From contig OY288248.1 of assembly GCA_958450325.1 (NCBI GenBank), forward strand, positions 2,418,001-2,482,000: a stretch of DNA of 64,000 nt. Direction: 5' to 3'. This stretch comes from Agrostemma githago. Taxonomy: Eukaryota; Streptophyta; Magnoliopsida; Caryophyllales; Caryophyllaceae. Positions 1 through 12,581 of the stretch are shown piece after piece. The notes under the pieces were generated by a model. It was given only the letters and a program-made list of their open reading frames with translations, made no database searches and was not told the DNA's origin. Position 1 is the stretch's first letter; the number at the start of each line of letters is the position of its first letter. Position numbers and translations under genes: made by a program.

Positions 1-2
1 AT

Positions 3-3000
3 CTTCAGTTTCTGTATTTGAATGGGAATAGACTGAATGGTAGGATCCCAGCTGAGTTGGGTAACATGAGTTCTTTGGAGGTTTTGTGTTTGCAGGATAA
101 TTTGTTGAATGGGTCTATTCCTAAAGAATTAGGGTCACTTGGGAATTTACAGCAGTTTAGATTAGGGGGTAACCCTTATTTGACAGGACAGATACCTTAT
201 CAGTTGGGGTTACTGACTAATTTGACTACATTTGGTGTTGCTGCAACTGGTTTAACTGGTGTTATTCCTGCAACATTTGGGAAACTGGTGAATTTACAGA
301 CTTTTTCAGTGTATGAGACTGAGATTTCCGGGTCGATTCCGAAAGAGCTTGGTTTGTGTTCTGAGCTGACTAATGTGTATTTGCATATGAATAAGCTGTC
401 GGGTTCGATTCCGGGTGAATTGGGTAAACTTCAGAAACTTACTAGTTTGCTTCTGTGGGGGAATTTTTTGTCAGGTTCAATTCCTGCAGAAATTTCAAAC
501 TGTTCTTCGCTCGTCGTGCTTGATTTATCAGCTAACAGTCTAACAGGACAGATTCCTGTTGATTTGGGGAAGTTGGTTTTGTTGCAGCAGATTCATTTGT
601 CTGATAATAGTCTCTCAGGGTTGATTCCATGGCAGTTGAGTAACTGTACTAGTCTTATCACCCTGCAACTTGATAAAAACGAACTCTCGGGTTCAATTCC
701 GTGGCAAATTGGTAAATTGAATTCATTGCAGAGTTTAATCTTGTGGGGGAATTCAGTTTCCGGGACTATCCCAGCTTCATTTGGGAACTGCAGCGAGCTT
801 TCGACACTTGATTTGTCGAGGAACAGGCTCACTGGATCAATCCCTGATGAGATTTTCGGTTTGACAAAGTTGAGTAAGTTACTGTTGCTAGGGAACTCTT
901 TTACTGGTGGGCTTTCTTCAAAAGTCGCTGACTGTCAGTCACTGGTGAGATTAAGGCTAGGAGAGAATCAATTATCGGGCCATATCCCGAAGGAAATAGG
1001 GCAGTTGCAAAACCTTGTTTTTCTCGACTTGTATATGAATCGTTTTTCAGGTAGCCTTCCTTACGAAATTGGGAATGTTACTGTCTTGGAGCTGCTGGAT
1101 GTGCACAATAATCATCTGACAGGCGAGATCCCGACTCAATTGGGTGAGCTCGTGAATCTCGAACAACTCGACCTTAGCCACAACAGCTTCTCAGGTTTGA
1201 TTCCGAGGAGTTTTGGGAATTTCACTTATCTGAATAAACTCATTCTGAACAACAATATGTTATCAGGGTCTATTCCTGAATCTATCAGAAACCTGCAGAA
1301 ACTCGCTCTTCTCGATTTAAGCTCGAACAACCTCTCTGGAGTGATCCCTCCTGAAATCGGCTACTTGACCGGCTTAACCATCAGTTTGGATTTAAGCAAC
1401 AATGGTTTAACCGGTCAAATCCCTGAACCCATGTCGAGTTTGACTCAACTTCAGTCACTTGACCTTTCTGAGAACATGCTTTCAGGAAAGATTGTTGTCC
1501 TTGGTCTTATGACAAGCCTCACCTCCTTAAATGTTTCCTACAACGATTTCTCAGGGCCGATTCCTGTCACACCTTTTTTCAGAACGTTGACCTCTAACTC
1601 GTTCATTAACACAAACTTATGCCTATCTGAAGACGGGTCGTCCTGCTCAACGGGTCCATCCAGGAGAAACGGGTTGAAATCCGCCAAAACAGTTGCTTAT
1701 GTGATTGTGATACTGGCAGCTGTGATTATGGTGCTTGTCCTCTTATGGGTTGTTCTTTCACGGAATCGTAGGTATGCAGGAGAGAAACCTGGGGGAGTTG
1801 TTTCACGGGGTGCAGAAGATTTCTCATATCCATGGACATTCATTCCTTTCCAAAAACCCGGTTTTACAATCGACAACATATTGGACTGCTTGAAGGAAGA
1901 GAATATAATAGGGAAAGGCTGTTCCGGGGTTGTTTACAAGGCTGACATGCCTAATGGACAGTTGATTGCAGTCAAGAAGTTATGGAAAACGAAGAAGGAA
2001 GACGAGATAATAGATTCATTTTCAGCTGAAATCCAAATTCTAGGCCACATTCGACACAGAAATATCGTTAAGCTTTTAGGGTATTGCTCTAACAGGAGTA
2101 CGAAACTTCTCCTGTACAATTTCATACCAAATGGAAACCTGCAGCAGTTGTTGGAAAATAACAGGAACTTGGAGTGGGAAATTAGGTACAAGATCGCGGT
2201 TGGATCAGCTCAAGGACTGTCTTACCTTCACCATGATTGTGTGCCTCCGATTATCCACAGAGATGTCAAGTGCAATAACATACTTCTCGATTTGAAGTAT
2301 GAAGCTTATCTTGCAGATTTCGGACTGGCAAAGCTGATGCATTCTCCGAATTACCATCATGCTATCTCCCGTGTTGCAGGCTCCTATGGCTATATAGCTC
2401 CAGGCAAGTTTCCCTTTTTCCTGTAAAATTTGTTACTACTGTATTAGCTTTTGTATGATTGTTTAGGCAAATGCAGCATAAAATCAAACGTATATATATA
2501 GCGGGATAAAGTGTCGTACTGCAATTTTTGAAGTAGCATTCAACCACAGTTTTCAGCATGTGTACATGTTACAGATTCTTATGGTATTTTTCCGTGTATA
2601 GCGAGATAAAGTGTTGTACTGAAATTTTTGATGTAGCATTCAACCACAGTTTTCAGCATGCATGTATAAATGTTACAGATTCTTATGGTATTTTTCTGTG
2701 CATCGCGAGATAAAGTGTCGTACTGCAATTTTCGTAGTAGCATTCAACCACAGTTTTCAGCATGTATAAATGTTACAGAATGTCATTTTGATACGAAGTA
2801 TGTATATAAATCTTGCAGAGTACGGGTACACCATGAACATAACAGAAAAGAGCGACGTGTACAGCTACGGAGTAGTCCTGCTAGAAATCCTAAGCGGGCG
2901 AAGTGCAGTAGAGAACAAAATGGGAGACGGGCTTCACATTGTAGAATGGGTGAAAAGGAAAATGGGAAGCTTTGAACCAGCCATATCAGTTTTAGATGCG

Positions 3001-3198
3001 AAACTTCAAAGCCTCCCCGATCAAATGGTGCAGGAGATTCTTCAGACGTTGGGGATCGCCATGTTCTGCGTGAACTCCGCACCATCAGAGAGGCCAACCA
3101 TGAAGGAGGTTGTCGCATTGCTGATGGAAGTCAAGAGCCCGCCTGAGGAATGGGGGAAAACTTCTCAACCTCTAATAAAACAGCAAGCTAACCCCTGA
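3..3198 (+). CDS. RGI5: LRR receptor-like kinase, RGI5 type (5' partial)
   Basis: Plasma-membrane leucine-rich-repeat receptor kinase of subfamily XI; the RGI group perceives root meristem growth factor peptides (family knowledge). Exon 1 is open from base 3 to 2403 and exon 2 is 2819-3198. Visible in order: about twenty 24-residue LRRs (LxxLxLxxNxLxGxIP), an extracellular juxtamembrane stretch, a membrane span near 1690-1760 (VIVILAAVIMVLVLLWVV), then a kinase with IAVKKL, HRDVKCNN and ADFGLAKL. Exon 2 supplies the C-lobe (SDVYSYGVVLLEILSGR) and ends at TGA 3196-3198. The signal peptide and first LRRs lie before the window. The intron splits the Glu codon of the APEYGY motif and uses a GC donor. 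The close match through the juxtamembrane region to Arabidopsis At1g34110, as I remember it, supports RGI5; a paralogue in the RGI group is the alternative. Confidence 0.9.
2404..2818 (+). other. GC-AG intron of the RGI5-type gene
   Basis: The reading needs one base (G) from exon 1 joined to AG in exon 2 to make the Glu of YIAPEYGYT. This places the donor at 2404 (AG|GCAAGT) and the acceptor at 2818 (TTGCAG|AG). A GT donor does not restore the conserved motif. GC-AG introns are a known minor class of the major spliceosome, and the donor keeps a strong match to U1 elsewhere. Confidence 0.85.
2501..2778 (+). repeat. Three tandem ~100-bp repeats in the RGI5 intron
   Basis: Units begin at 2501, 2601 and 2705 with GCGRGATAAAGTG and share the ATTCAACCACAGTTTTCAGC and TTACAGA blocks. 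The second unit has a 4-bp CATG expansion and the third is cut near 2778. The repeats fill most of the intron and end about 40 bp before the true acceptor, so each carries extra pyrimidine-AG sites. Confidence 0.85.
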
Positions 3199-4500
3199 GA
3201 GCCCTAATCAAAGCTGATTGTCATCGGATTTTCTGCTTTTTTTCTTGTCATTTGACTCGTTTCCCGTTTATCAGAGATTTCTAGAGTTCAGGAAATAGAA
3301 CGGAGTTTAGCTTGGTAGCGTGTAGGAAGTAGTTGTCGCGTAAGTCGATCATTTGTACAGCAATTTAGGAAGAACATTAATCAATCTGTTAAGTCCCTTC
3401 TTTATGTTCTTTATGCATCTAAAACGTATGCTAATGCTATTATTATAGTTCAAGAATATGTAAGAATCGAACTCTTAACCTCACGACCAGTGTTTGGAAA
3501 GTGGAACAGGAAGAGTTGAAGGGTGGGAATAATGTTGGAGCAATGGAGACAATGAAGAGCAAAGCATGCCTAAGCAGCTTGATTGATTGCTCACATGGGG
3601 TTGAAATGGTGACTTAAAAGTGTCATTATGATTGCTTCACTTGGGTCTGTCCATACTCCATATCCCTTTGACTGACTGCCTTTCCCAATACACCAGATCT
3701 AACCTAACTTATTCTAAGATCAGTTGATCTTCCTTGCGTCGGATGTATGGTTCGTAATGTTAAAATCGAAGAAATGTCAAAAAAGTTCCTACACTCTTGA
3801 GTACATGTGTCTATCTTATCCCATATATTTAACCCGTCATAAGTTTAAGTATAAGACAGATATTTCCGTCACAAACAAGAATTTGCCTTTACCTTCTAAG
3901 ATTAACTCCTCCATGTATAGAACTAAATTTTATGAGAGCTCTCATACTAACATTAACCTGAGGCCGTTGAATTAGAAAAGAAGGCAAAAAAAAACAAGGT
4001 AAACTCTACTAGTGATGCAAAAGTGGATCGAGTAAAACAAGGCCAGACAAAAGATCCAAACTTGACTCATAACCTAAAGCTGATGATAACAAGCCGAGCC
4101 CGAGCTTGGTGTTGCACTGTTGCTCGACTTGTGCCCGTTAAGAAAAATTCAAACTCGAGCTTTGAAAAAATTGACACGACAAACCAGCTCGCGAGGGCTA
4201 AAATGCGAGTTCAAGCCTATATATACAACTAATAAATTTACATTTTTTTATCGATATTTTTTATTAACGCAAATCAATAAGAACATTTCTTAAGATTGTA
4301 AATTTAGACAATCACGATTAATATTTTTTTAAATACGAGAAAAATATTAACTAATCACATCAATTTGAGCTGGTTATGAGTTTTTCAAGCCAAACTACTC
4401 GGTTATCAATTTGAACCGTTAAATTGTCGAGTCAAGCCCGTACCCAAACCAAATTTTGACATAACTAAACTCGAGTTGCTCATGAGTTATCTCGTGTCGT
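3199..4500. other. Intergenic; no gene seen
   Basis: A/T-rich spacer between the receptor kinase and the P3 gene. The short open frames have no recognisable protein. The stretch from 4080 to 4510 has repeated GAGCT/CTCGAG words, like the name-type arrays of decayed hAT MITEs, but I see no clear termini. Confidence 0.5.
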
Positions 4501-4516
4501 GAGTTTAGACATAAGT

Positions 4517-4522
4517 TGGGCC
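4517..4522 (+). promoter_or_regulatory. Site II-like TGGGCC element upstream of RPP3
   Basis: TGGGCC inside the palindrome TTGGGCCCAA, about 195 bp before the P3 start codon. Site II (TGGGCY) elements are typical of plant ribosomal-protein promoters. The assignment rests on position and motif only. Confidence 0.4.
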
Positions 4523-4716
4523 CAATTCGAAAACCCAAATACATTTTGTATAATTGGTCCATAGGAAGTAAACTAGGGTTGATAATTAAATCCCCAAATA
4601 AATACTCTCCACCAACAAAACACTCATAAAACCCCCAAAACCTAGTTTCCCTTCGAAGCCGTCTTCTCACTCAAAAAACCAGGAAATCAAATCGAAGAAG
4701 AAGGAAGCCATTAACG

Positions 4717-6438
4717 ATGGGAGTATACACCTTCGTGTGCAAGAAATCAGGTAGCGCATGGAGCGCCAAGCAACACGAAGGCGACTTGGAGGTCTCAGCT
4801 GACTCTGAACACACTCTTCAGTCTGAACTCCTTCAATCCGCTCTCAAAACTGGCGATTCCGGCGCTGTTCAGGCTTCTTTCTCGTACATCACTCCTTCCT
4901 CCGCCGTCGCTCAGGTATCGTTCGCCGATTTCTGTTCTTGTTTTTCGTATGATTTGAATTTCAATCTGATACGTGATACGGATACGGATACGGATACGGA
5001 TACGGTAGTTGAATAAAGTATCGACCGAGTATCATAGTATCCTAGTACGCATCTGATATGAGATACGGATACGGATACGGTAGCTAAGTGAAGTATTCGA
5101 TTAGTATCATAGTGTCATGAAAATTGGAGGTACTGTTCCAATTTGAGTCGAACACGCGAACTCTATGTTAAATTTGATTATCGTATCGATTGAACACCCT
5201 TGAGCTGTGATAGTGTAGAGTGTTTTACTGTTTTGTTGGATAGTATTGTGAATTTCATTTTGCTGTTGTTGTTGATTTGTTTGATGGATGTTGAAGATTA
5301 CGATGTTTGGAAGATCGACTGAGTAGAATTTAGAACATTGAATTAGAACTTGCATTAATTGAATCAAGTTCTCTAGACTTAAAGTGATTGGCAAACGATG
5401 GAAGCGGGTTTATAATAGTCGACACTCGATATCATCAGTGGAATAATTTTGCCAGATGATTCATAATAGTGGATAACTTTAGCTGGATAATCGTATCAGA
5501 TTCTAGCGATACAGTTGGGTTGTTTTCATGTATGAATGTGATTATACTACAATGAATAGCTGGTATGTTTATATTTCGTAATTACCCATTGAGCGCATTC
5601 GATGCATAATAGCAGTTTGATTGGTTAATTTACTTATGAAGGTGATTGTTTAAACCGCTCTTAATCATAGTCTTGATTCATACAGCTGGATTTTTTGTGT
5701 TAAGCTTCTCGATACTAAGCTCTTTGACTAGTGTGCTCCTCCACATATATAGCTAGTTATATCTTCTATAGAGTTATCGAGCTTAACTAAAAATATGAAG
5801 TTATAGCTTAGGAAAGTTATCGATTCAACGTTAAAGCTAGTTTTGTGACGGAGCTTAGTAGCTTTATAGCTAGCTTCTAATATGACTGGTTGTAAGGTAG
5901 TTTACTACTTGTATCTTTTAAATGTAATTGTCACATACCGAGTTTAGATTGGTTACAAAGGTTTTGAGCTAACACTATAAAGCTCCAGTTTTGGAAGCTA
6001 GCTCGGTAAATGAGCTGTTTAACTTTAAAACTAACGATGTCAAGTTACAAAGGATTTACAGTTTGTTGTAGTATGAGTCACTCGTATGAGTCAATTTTTG
6101 ATATCAACCCAGAAAGAAAATTATGAATGATGGCAGATATGACGAAGAACACTGAATTAAACCTGTCTCATGTGTGATTTCTCGCACTATTGGCTCTTGT
6201 AAGTTGTAATGGTGGTAGGCTGAAAGTAACTAGTACTCCTTAAGTTACTGAAAGTTTTGTTATTTGTGTTTGACAGGTGATTATTGGTGGTGCTGTTGCT
6301 GCCTCATTCGTCGGTGGTGGTGCTGCTGCAGCTGCACCTTCAGGTGGAGCAGCCGCTGCTGAAGCTCCCAAGGAAGAGAAGAAACCAGAGAAGGAGGAGA
6401 GCGAGGACGAAGACATGGGTTTCTCTCTCTTTGACTAG
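4717..6438 (+). CDS. RPP3: 60S acidic ribosomal protein P3
   Basis: Plant-specific P-stalk protein of the large ribosomal subunit; the stalk recruits elongation factors to the GTPase centre. Exons are 4717-4914 and 6277-6438 and give 119 residues, the usual size. The N-terminus MGVYTFVCKKSG is diagnostic of P3. An Ala/Gly hinge follows (about residues 70-90), then a charged Lys/Glu stretch and the conserved C-terminal tail DEDMGFSLFD. The 1362-bp phase-0 intron (CAG|GTATCG to TTGACAG|GTG) separates the helical domain from the hinge. The start is the only upstream ATG in frame and sits just after a purine-rich leader. Confidence 0.96.
4969..5090 (+). repeat. ATACGG hexanucleotide arrays in the RPP3 intron
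   Basis: Two short arrays of (R)ATACGG, at about 4975-5004 and 5064-5080, each followed by similar GTAG(T/C)TRA words and a TAGTATCATAGT block. The intron therefore holds a small duplicated unit built around a microsatellite. Confidence 0.75.
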
Positions 6439-8272
6439 ATCCTTCACTTTTGATCAAAGGTTTTACTTCGTACTATTTAGCTCGTTTTGTCTTCGGAGAC
6501 TGGAAATGTTCCATTTTGTTTAGGTTTGCAGAAACATTATTAACTTTATGGTTGGTTTAATATGGATATGATGATGAATCTTGGCATATTTTTGTTAATG
6601 GCTACTGCTTTTCTACTATGAAGCCAATTCGACCTCGTGAAATTATGAATAATTGTGAGTTTAGTGTAGGTAGATTCATACTTTTTTTGTAACTATTGGG
6701 TTTCGAAGTGATCCGAGTTGGCTCCTAGAACTCTCGTAATCAACCCGGTTAAAGCTCGACTTGTAATCGTTTAAATTTGACTCTGAGCTGATCTTGAGCT
6801 GCCCGTACAAAATCCAAGCCAATTTTGATCTTAGCCAAGTGCGAGTCACTAGCTCTTTTTTTTGTTGTTCGATTCTACATACTCTATATATATATATATA
6901 GAGTAGTGATCAAATAAGGTCACCATGTCTCAGTAAGTCTATATTAAAGTTACAGATGACATACGATAAAGTTGCATTTGTTTAAAATTGATATGTAACT
7001 ATAACATTCAGCTCTTTTATCACTTCAAGTGATATCACTCCTATCGTGTACCTTTAAGCACTTTTTTTGTAACTTTAACACTGGAACTTATGACCTTAAA
7101 ATAGTTGTTGACCTTATTTGAACCTAATCTTTCGTGTTAGTCATTTGTTTAAAATGCCTCTCATAATAGGGTAACAAATGATTGAGATGGAAAGGGTGAT
7201 TATTTAGATAAGTTCGAGGTTTGAACGCTTGCTATTTCGATCGTTTGGATAATGATCCTTTGGATTGTAAACTCATTTTCCCCATTACTCGTATAATTTA
7301 TAAATGTATAAATTTCCCAAAAAGAAAGTCTTATAAGAACCCCACATTTGATAATGCATGTGTAGAAGTACTACTTATAATATGTTAACTTACCGACACC
7401 GTTACCTAAGTTTTATAATTTAACAATTGATTGGACTACTGACTACAACGTCCCCATCTTCGTATTGTATTTTCTTGACTTTGTTTGCCATGTTCATAAA
7501 ATTTCAATTCAATCCTCAATCAACGTGGTACACTTGCTTATATATAACCTATATACGGAGTATATTGTAATACGTAGTAACTTTACATAAACTTGTAAAT
7601 CTCTACTTTGAATCTTTGATGTTGCTACTTTGATAAAGTTTGAACGCTTTCCAAAGCGCAAGTGAGCAGTAACTATTGTGTACCATCGTTGTATTAGTAA
7701 CCACTTTTAGGTCGATAATGACCACTTTTTAGTACTATGATCACTAACTAACCTAAACCGGTCGCTTTTGACCATAAAATTAACAAATATTCCGTACATA
7801 GACGATAGCATTTGAAACACGGAGATAACATTGCCGGAGCTAACAGCCTAACAATGAAATTTCAAATCGATTACTTTTCATTTTCGAAACATCTTGGGTT
7901 ATAGCCCACATAGCGGACCTCTAATTCATACGAAGAACCTATTGGAACGGAGGAAGTAAAAACATAACCCACATTATCAATTTCATCTAAGAAATGCAAA
8001 ACAAATTATTACCATACTCTATAGTCTATTAGCATCATAATAGTTCCTCCAAACTTTTGTTTACAGAAATGGTGAAATGCAAGAGTTGCAGTAACTAAGC
8101 AAAGATAAAGGCACTTGTAGCTTACAATTTACACAAGTAAAACCCGACAGGCGACATCTATGTGAATTAACGCGGCCACTTTACTGCGCTACACTTTGTA
8201 AAATTTACGAAAATTTGAAGGGTAGTAAAGAAAACAGACAGATGCTCCTCGAAGCACAGCCAGCCAGCCTAT
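6439..8272. other. Intergenic spacer, RPP3 to choline kinase
   Basis: 3' flanks of two convergent genes. It holds a (TA)n stretch inside a CTCTA...TAGAG palindrome near 6884-6903. No open frame here looks like a protein and I see no complete mobile element. Confidence 0.5.
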
Positions 8273-10850
8273 TTACGCAGTATCAGCATCGTCGAGAGGT
8301 AGTAGAGATGGACCTAGAAGTTGAGGCTTCCTTAGACGGTACTGCTCAAACCTCTGCCTTGCATATTCCTTGTAATCAAAGTCGATCTTGTTCACGTGAG
8401 CCTGTCAAAGTAATGAAATGGATTAGTTTAACGGAGAAGATTAACCCGAGATTTATGATGAAGTCGACTAATAGTAGTACATACCGAGATGATGCCCCAA
8501 AGGCCCCAGAAGAGATGGTTTGCAAGAGTGTACTTTTCGACAAGTTGTTCAAAGTCTTCCATTTCAGTGTCACTAGGTTCTTCTCCTGTGGTGGTCCATA
8601 TCAAATGTCATTCAATGTCTGTCACAGCAATTATATTCCGATTTCTAAATCTAGTTTTCCTCGGTATGATAAAACTGTGAATTTTCCTCGCTATGCTTTC
8701 CTAATCACGGAGTCACAAAGTGCAGTGTCGTGTAAAAGTTGGAGTAACATAGTTTTAGGTCTAATGAGACAGTTTAGATGCGATGGTGGGACTGAGAACA
8801 CGAAATTCAGCATGAAATATCTAAGATACAGTCAAAAAAAACTTGATTTTCAGAAATTTGTGAGCAAAACAAAACGTGTATGAATGATTTATTTATTATC
8901 GTCTGGTTCGTGATAGGAATCTCTTGGCAGTACGATTTGAGCTGTCGTTTTCTGAATGTCACATCCTGCAAATATCTAATACAGCTGATGCAATACATTC
9001 TGGTCAGATGTCACAACTCACAACTAACATCAATAAATTTCAGAATTTGTGCATTCTGTGGAAAATTCAGGCCAATGATTCGGATTGCAGGAACATGAGA
9101 CATGACAGCTCGAAATGGTAAAAACTGAAACTTCCGGACTAACCTGATGCGCTCATATATGCATAGATGAATCGTCTGCGCTCCTCCTGATCTGAATTAT
9201 AACAAGTAAATGAGCATGTCAAACTCTGAAATCACGTTCAAGATAACAAATTTACGCAGATCTGTATGAACTAACCAGGGTATTTACTGTAATCCAGTAA
9301 ATGAGGTGTATCGGAATGGTAATTGGCAGCCATCTCACAGAAGTGATTAGCAAGGTCGTAAGCGACAGGGTTATAGCTTGAATACTCGAAGTCCTGCACA
9401 ACAATTTACCAACTCAATTCCAATTGTTCCATTGAATAAAACAAATCTAATTAACCAGGAAAAAGATTGAGTCTTTAATGCATGCTTACGATTAGCGTGA
9501 TTGATTTAGTCTCCTCATCCATCATGATGTTTCCATACTGAAGGTCATTGTGACAAAACCCGATTTCTTGATCGTCCTGTGTCAGCTCTTTTTCAAGCTC
9601 GTGGAGTTCGCTCTCTAGACGGTCTAATCCAAACGCTTTGATCTCACTGTCTGAACACAAGTGCTTCGCCTTTCTCCACCAACGCCTTAGTCTGGTCCAC
9701 AGGAGAGCCGTTTTTGTGCCAGGCATGTTGAGGCCATGAAATTCCTTCATCTTTGCTGCTATCACAGATGATATTTCCGGGTCACGCAGATCTTCTGCTG
9801 ATAATGTCTGATACCCACACCAATTCAATCAGTCTCTTGAAATATAGTCTCACATTAATATAACGCGAGATCAACTCAATTAGACAGTCTCACGAGAACA
9901 CTACATGACGCGAATGCATCATTAATTCATTATCCTTAAGGAAGGTTAGCTACCATAACAAACACATCATCTAAATATACATGCCATTCGCGTGAGACCT
10001 TCCATTTCCGTAGAAAGTCAATTAATTTATCCATAAGGATTGTTTTACGAGTGTGAGACCGTCTCAGACAATTACTGATGCAAGAACAGACGACAGTTTG
10101 TTACATCAAACAAGAGAAAACTGCAAAGAAGGAAACAATTATGATAACACCAACATTTCAGCATTAATTCACACAGTTTCTAACCAAGTTAAGACAATTA
10201 TGCATCAGAAAATCATTCAATCCCAATCTTTTTCCAAGAAAATATATACAGTCAAACTAAATTGACTGCTTTACGGGATGAGATCGTTTCAGACGATAAC
10301 TAACTACTGATCCAAGAACTGATGCAATGACAGATGACAGTTTGTTACATTAAACAGAAAAAAAACAAGAGAAAACAGCAAAGAAGGCAACAATTATGAT
10401 AAGACAGTATTTCAGCATCAATTCACAGACATATACAGTCAAAACTGAATAGCATTGCAGGGTGCATTCATAAATACATACCCTGGCATGGATGAATTCC
10501 TCAATACGGCCGTCAGTAAAGCTGGCAAGAAGACGAGGACCATGACCATTTTGAGATAAGCATTCAAAGGTTCGAAGTTCATCAGCACGGTCGAAAAAGA
10601 CATCAACCCCATCACCATAGATTCTAACCAAAACTTTCCTATGAAGATCAACTTTCACAGTAGGCCATATAATCTGAAAAACTTCATTTGTCATTGCTCC
10701 ACTTAATGACTTGACTTGAATTTCAGTCGGGTTTTCGACATCTTCCCAAGATGATGCCAATGATACAAGAAGTTGCATCAAATCCTCGGGCAACGACCCG
10801 TTCAAGAACCCATTTGTCTTGATTGCCATCTTGTTCTTATCAATTTCCAA
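8273..10850 (-). CDS. Choline/ethanolamine kinase
   Basis: Phosphorylates choline (and probably ethanolamine) with ATP, the first step of the CDP-choline route to phosphatidylcholine; cytosolic. Six exons on the minus strand: 10850-10482, 9807-9490, 9393-9276, 9191-9144, 8585-8485 and 8401-8273, giving 360 residues, normal for the family. Seen: EEFIHAR, the Brenner motif IGFCHNDLQYGNIMMD, the choline kinase motif DFEYSSYNPVAYDLANHF, and LANHLFWGLWGIIS near the C-terminus, ending LDDADTA. All introns are GT-AG and the phases agree. The start may be 10850 (MEIDKN) or the in-frame ATG seven codons later (MAIKTNG). Antisense open frames at 8215-8883 are shadows. Confidence 0.94.
10072..10429 (-). 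repeat. Direct repeats in choline kinase intron 1
   Basis: Two copies of about 105-110 bp (10072-10179 and 10318-10429) share ACAGTTTGTTACAT and ACAATTATGATAA blocks inside the 674-bp intron 1. Divergence is visible as small indels. Confidence 0.7.
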
Positions 10851-10869
10851 TTTTTTTCAGATTTTTGAT

Positions 10870-11788
10870 ATTGAATGTTTGTTCTTATCACCTTGACACA
10901 AAGGGAAACAAAATAATCAAGACTTGTGATTTATATAGAAATTAAAAGGGCAAGAATATATCAACTTGTATACACATTGACCTAAAGAATAACTTTTTAG
11001 CCCTGGTTCAGTTGAACAAGTAAACTGATGGACCATATATAATAATATACACAAGAAATGTCGCAATCATAAAAACTCGAGTTGGACTAAACTAAGCTTC
11101 CATAACCAATTAGCTAAACGGGTACAATGGTAACGCAAAAACACGAGTTGAACTAAACTAAGCTAAACTAGACAGAAATCGATTATGAGACAACCAATTA
11201 GATGGGTACACAAGGATATGATTCTATACTTACAGATTGACAAAAAAAAAAAAAAACAAGAAATGTCGCGATCATGAAAACCCGGGTTTAGACGGGTACA
11301 ATGGTAATGCAAAAACTCGAGTTGAACTAGACTAAGCTAAACTAGACGGAAATTGATTCCGAGACAACCAATTAGAAGGGTACACAGGGATATGATTCTA
11401 TACTTATGATTGACAAAAAAAACACAGAAAAAAGGGGAATCGATCAAAGTGGGCAGATGATGAATAATTTGACTAGAAAGAACCAAAACAACCCTTTTAA
11501 TCTTTCTTTTATATCTACCATTGCTTTATCTTTAAATCTTTAAAGTAATCATTTTGAATTGAATAACCCATAAAAAAAGATTCAATCTTTCATCATTTTT
11601 TTGGTATAAAACGAATTAAATTGATTAAATTGATGATTTAAGAGAAAACCCAGGATGAAATTATGGATTAAACTTCGAAAATGATGATAAATTCATGAAA
11701 AATAAAATAAAAAAAAGGAAGAAAAACCCAGAAATGGAATGAAGAAGGGTTTGGATAATTGGATTGAAGGGTTTTTAATTTTACTTAC
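10870..11788 (-). other. Probable 5'UTR intron of choline kinase
   Basis: On the minus strand a good donor CTTG|GTAAGTAA lies at 11789/11788, downstream of a TATA box. The likely acceptor is TGTGTCAAG near 10890, just before the coding start. The interval holds no coding exon. It contains two direct copies of about 180 bp (from 11052 and from 11257, both starting ACAAGAAATGTCGC). A TATATAAAT site at 10927-10945 could instead give a shorter leader. Confidence 0.45.
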
Positions 11789-11911
11789 CAAGAAAGAAAT
11801 TACGAAATGAAGAAAAGTTAGTTGCAAAAAATGAGCGGGGATTTTGGGGGAAAAACAAAAACTCGATTTAATCAATGGATTTTATTTATTTAGGTGTGAA
11901 AATCCAACCTG

Positions 11912-11919
11912 TATTTATA
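11912..11919 (-). promoter_or_regulatory. TATA box, choline kinase
   Basis: TATAAATA on the minus strand. It is followed about 30 bp downstream by an A/T-poor leader and the 5'UTR donor at 11789. Confidence 0.5.
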
Positions 11920-12263
11920 ATGTTTGTTTCCTGGTAAATCTTTGTAATTACATGAACATGGTTACGTAACTGTCACACGCGTTACAAACGCTAAGATGAC
12001 GAGTTTGACGACTCACCAATGGGTGACCGCCATTTGGCGAACGTTGACTTATCCTTTGTTTGCTAGTTATGTGTGCCGGCCGATCACATCTGAACTGAAA
12101 ACTCGAGTTCGGTCTATAAAATGAATTGACCTCGGCTTAACCTGGAAGTGACTCGAATAAATGACGCAACCTGAACCTGATCCGGTTGATCTGTTTGCCA
12201 GGTCGACTCGGAACGAAGGGTTGATATTGGTGATTTGAAAATATGATTTTGTAGTCGGTTGAA

Positions 12264-12581
12264 GAGCTGGCAAACCGGACGTGCCGGCTTAGACGTGCTT
12301 CGTACCCGTCCAGCCCGACTTAGTCGTGCCTGGCAGGCCCACCGTGCCGTGTCGGACCGTGCTTGACTATGAGAACATGCGCCGAGGCACGGTTCCTAAC
12401 CCGGGCCTGGTCGTGCCCGACCAAATTTTCAAGATTTTTCATTTTTTTTGGGATTTAGAGTTGTGCCGGCCCAACCGTGCCTAGGTACGGACATTTCTTC
12501 AAATTGGTGTCGCGGCCCGACTTGGGACCGGTCGTGCCGTGCCCGTGCTTTTCGCCACGTCATCACCGATTTGCCAGCTCT
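12264..12581. mobile_element. hAT-type MITE with CGTGCC-rich core
   Basis: Ends GAGCTGGCAAA and TTTGCCAGCTC(T) form an inverted repeat. Flanks CGGTTGAA and AGGTTGAA match at 7 of 8 bases, fitting the 8-bp target duplication of hAT elements. The interior is made of degenerate CCGTGCC/GGCCCGAC words. No coding capacity. Confidence 0.65.

Noticed and set aside
8215..8883. 222-codon open frame on the plus strand
   Set aside because: It lies antisense to choline kinase exons 5 and 6, which carry clear conserved motifs and consistent splice sites.
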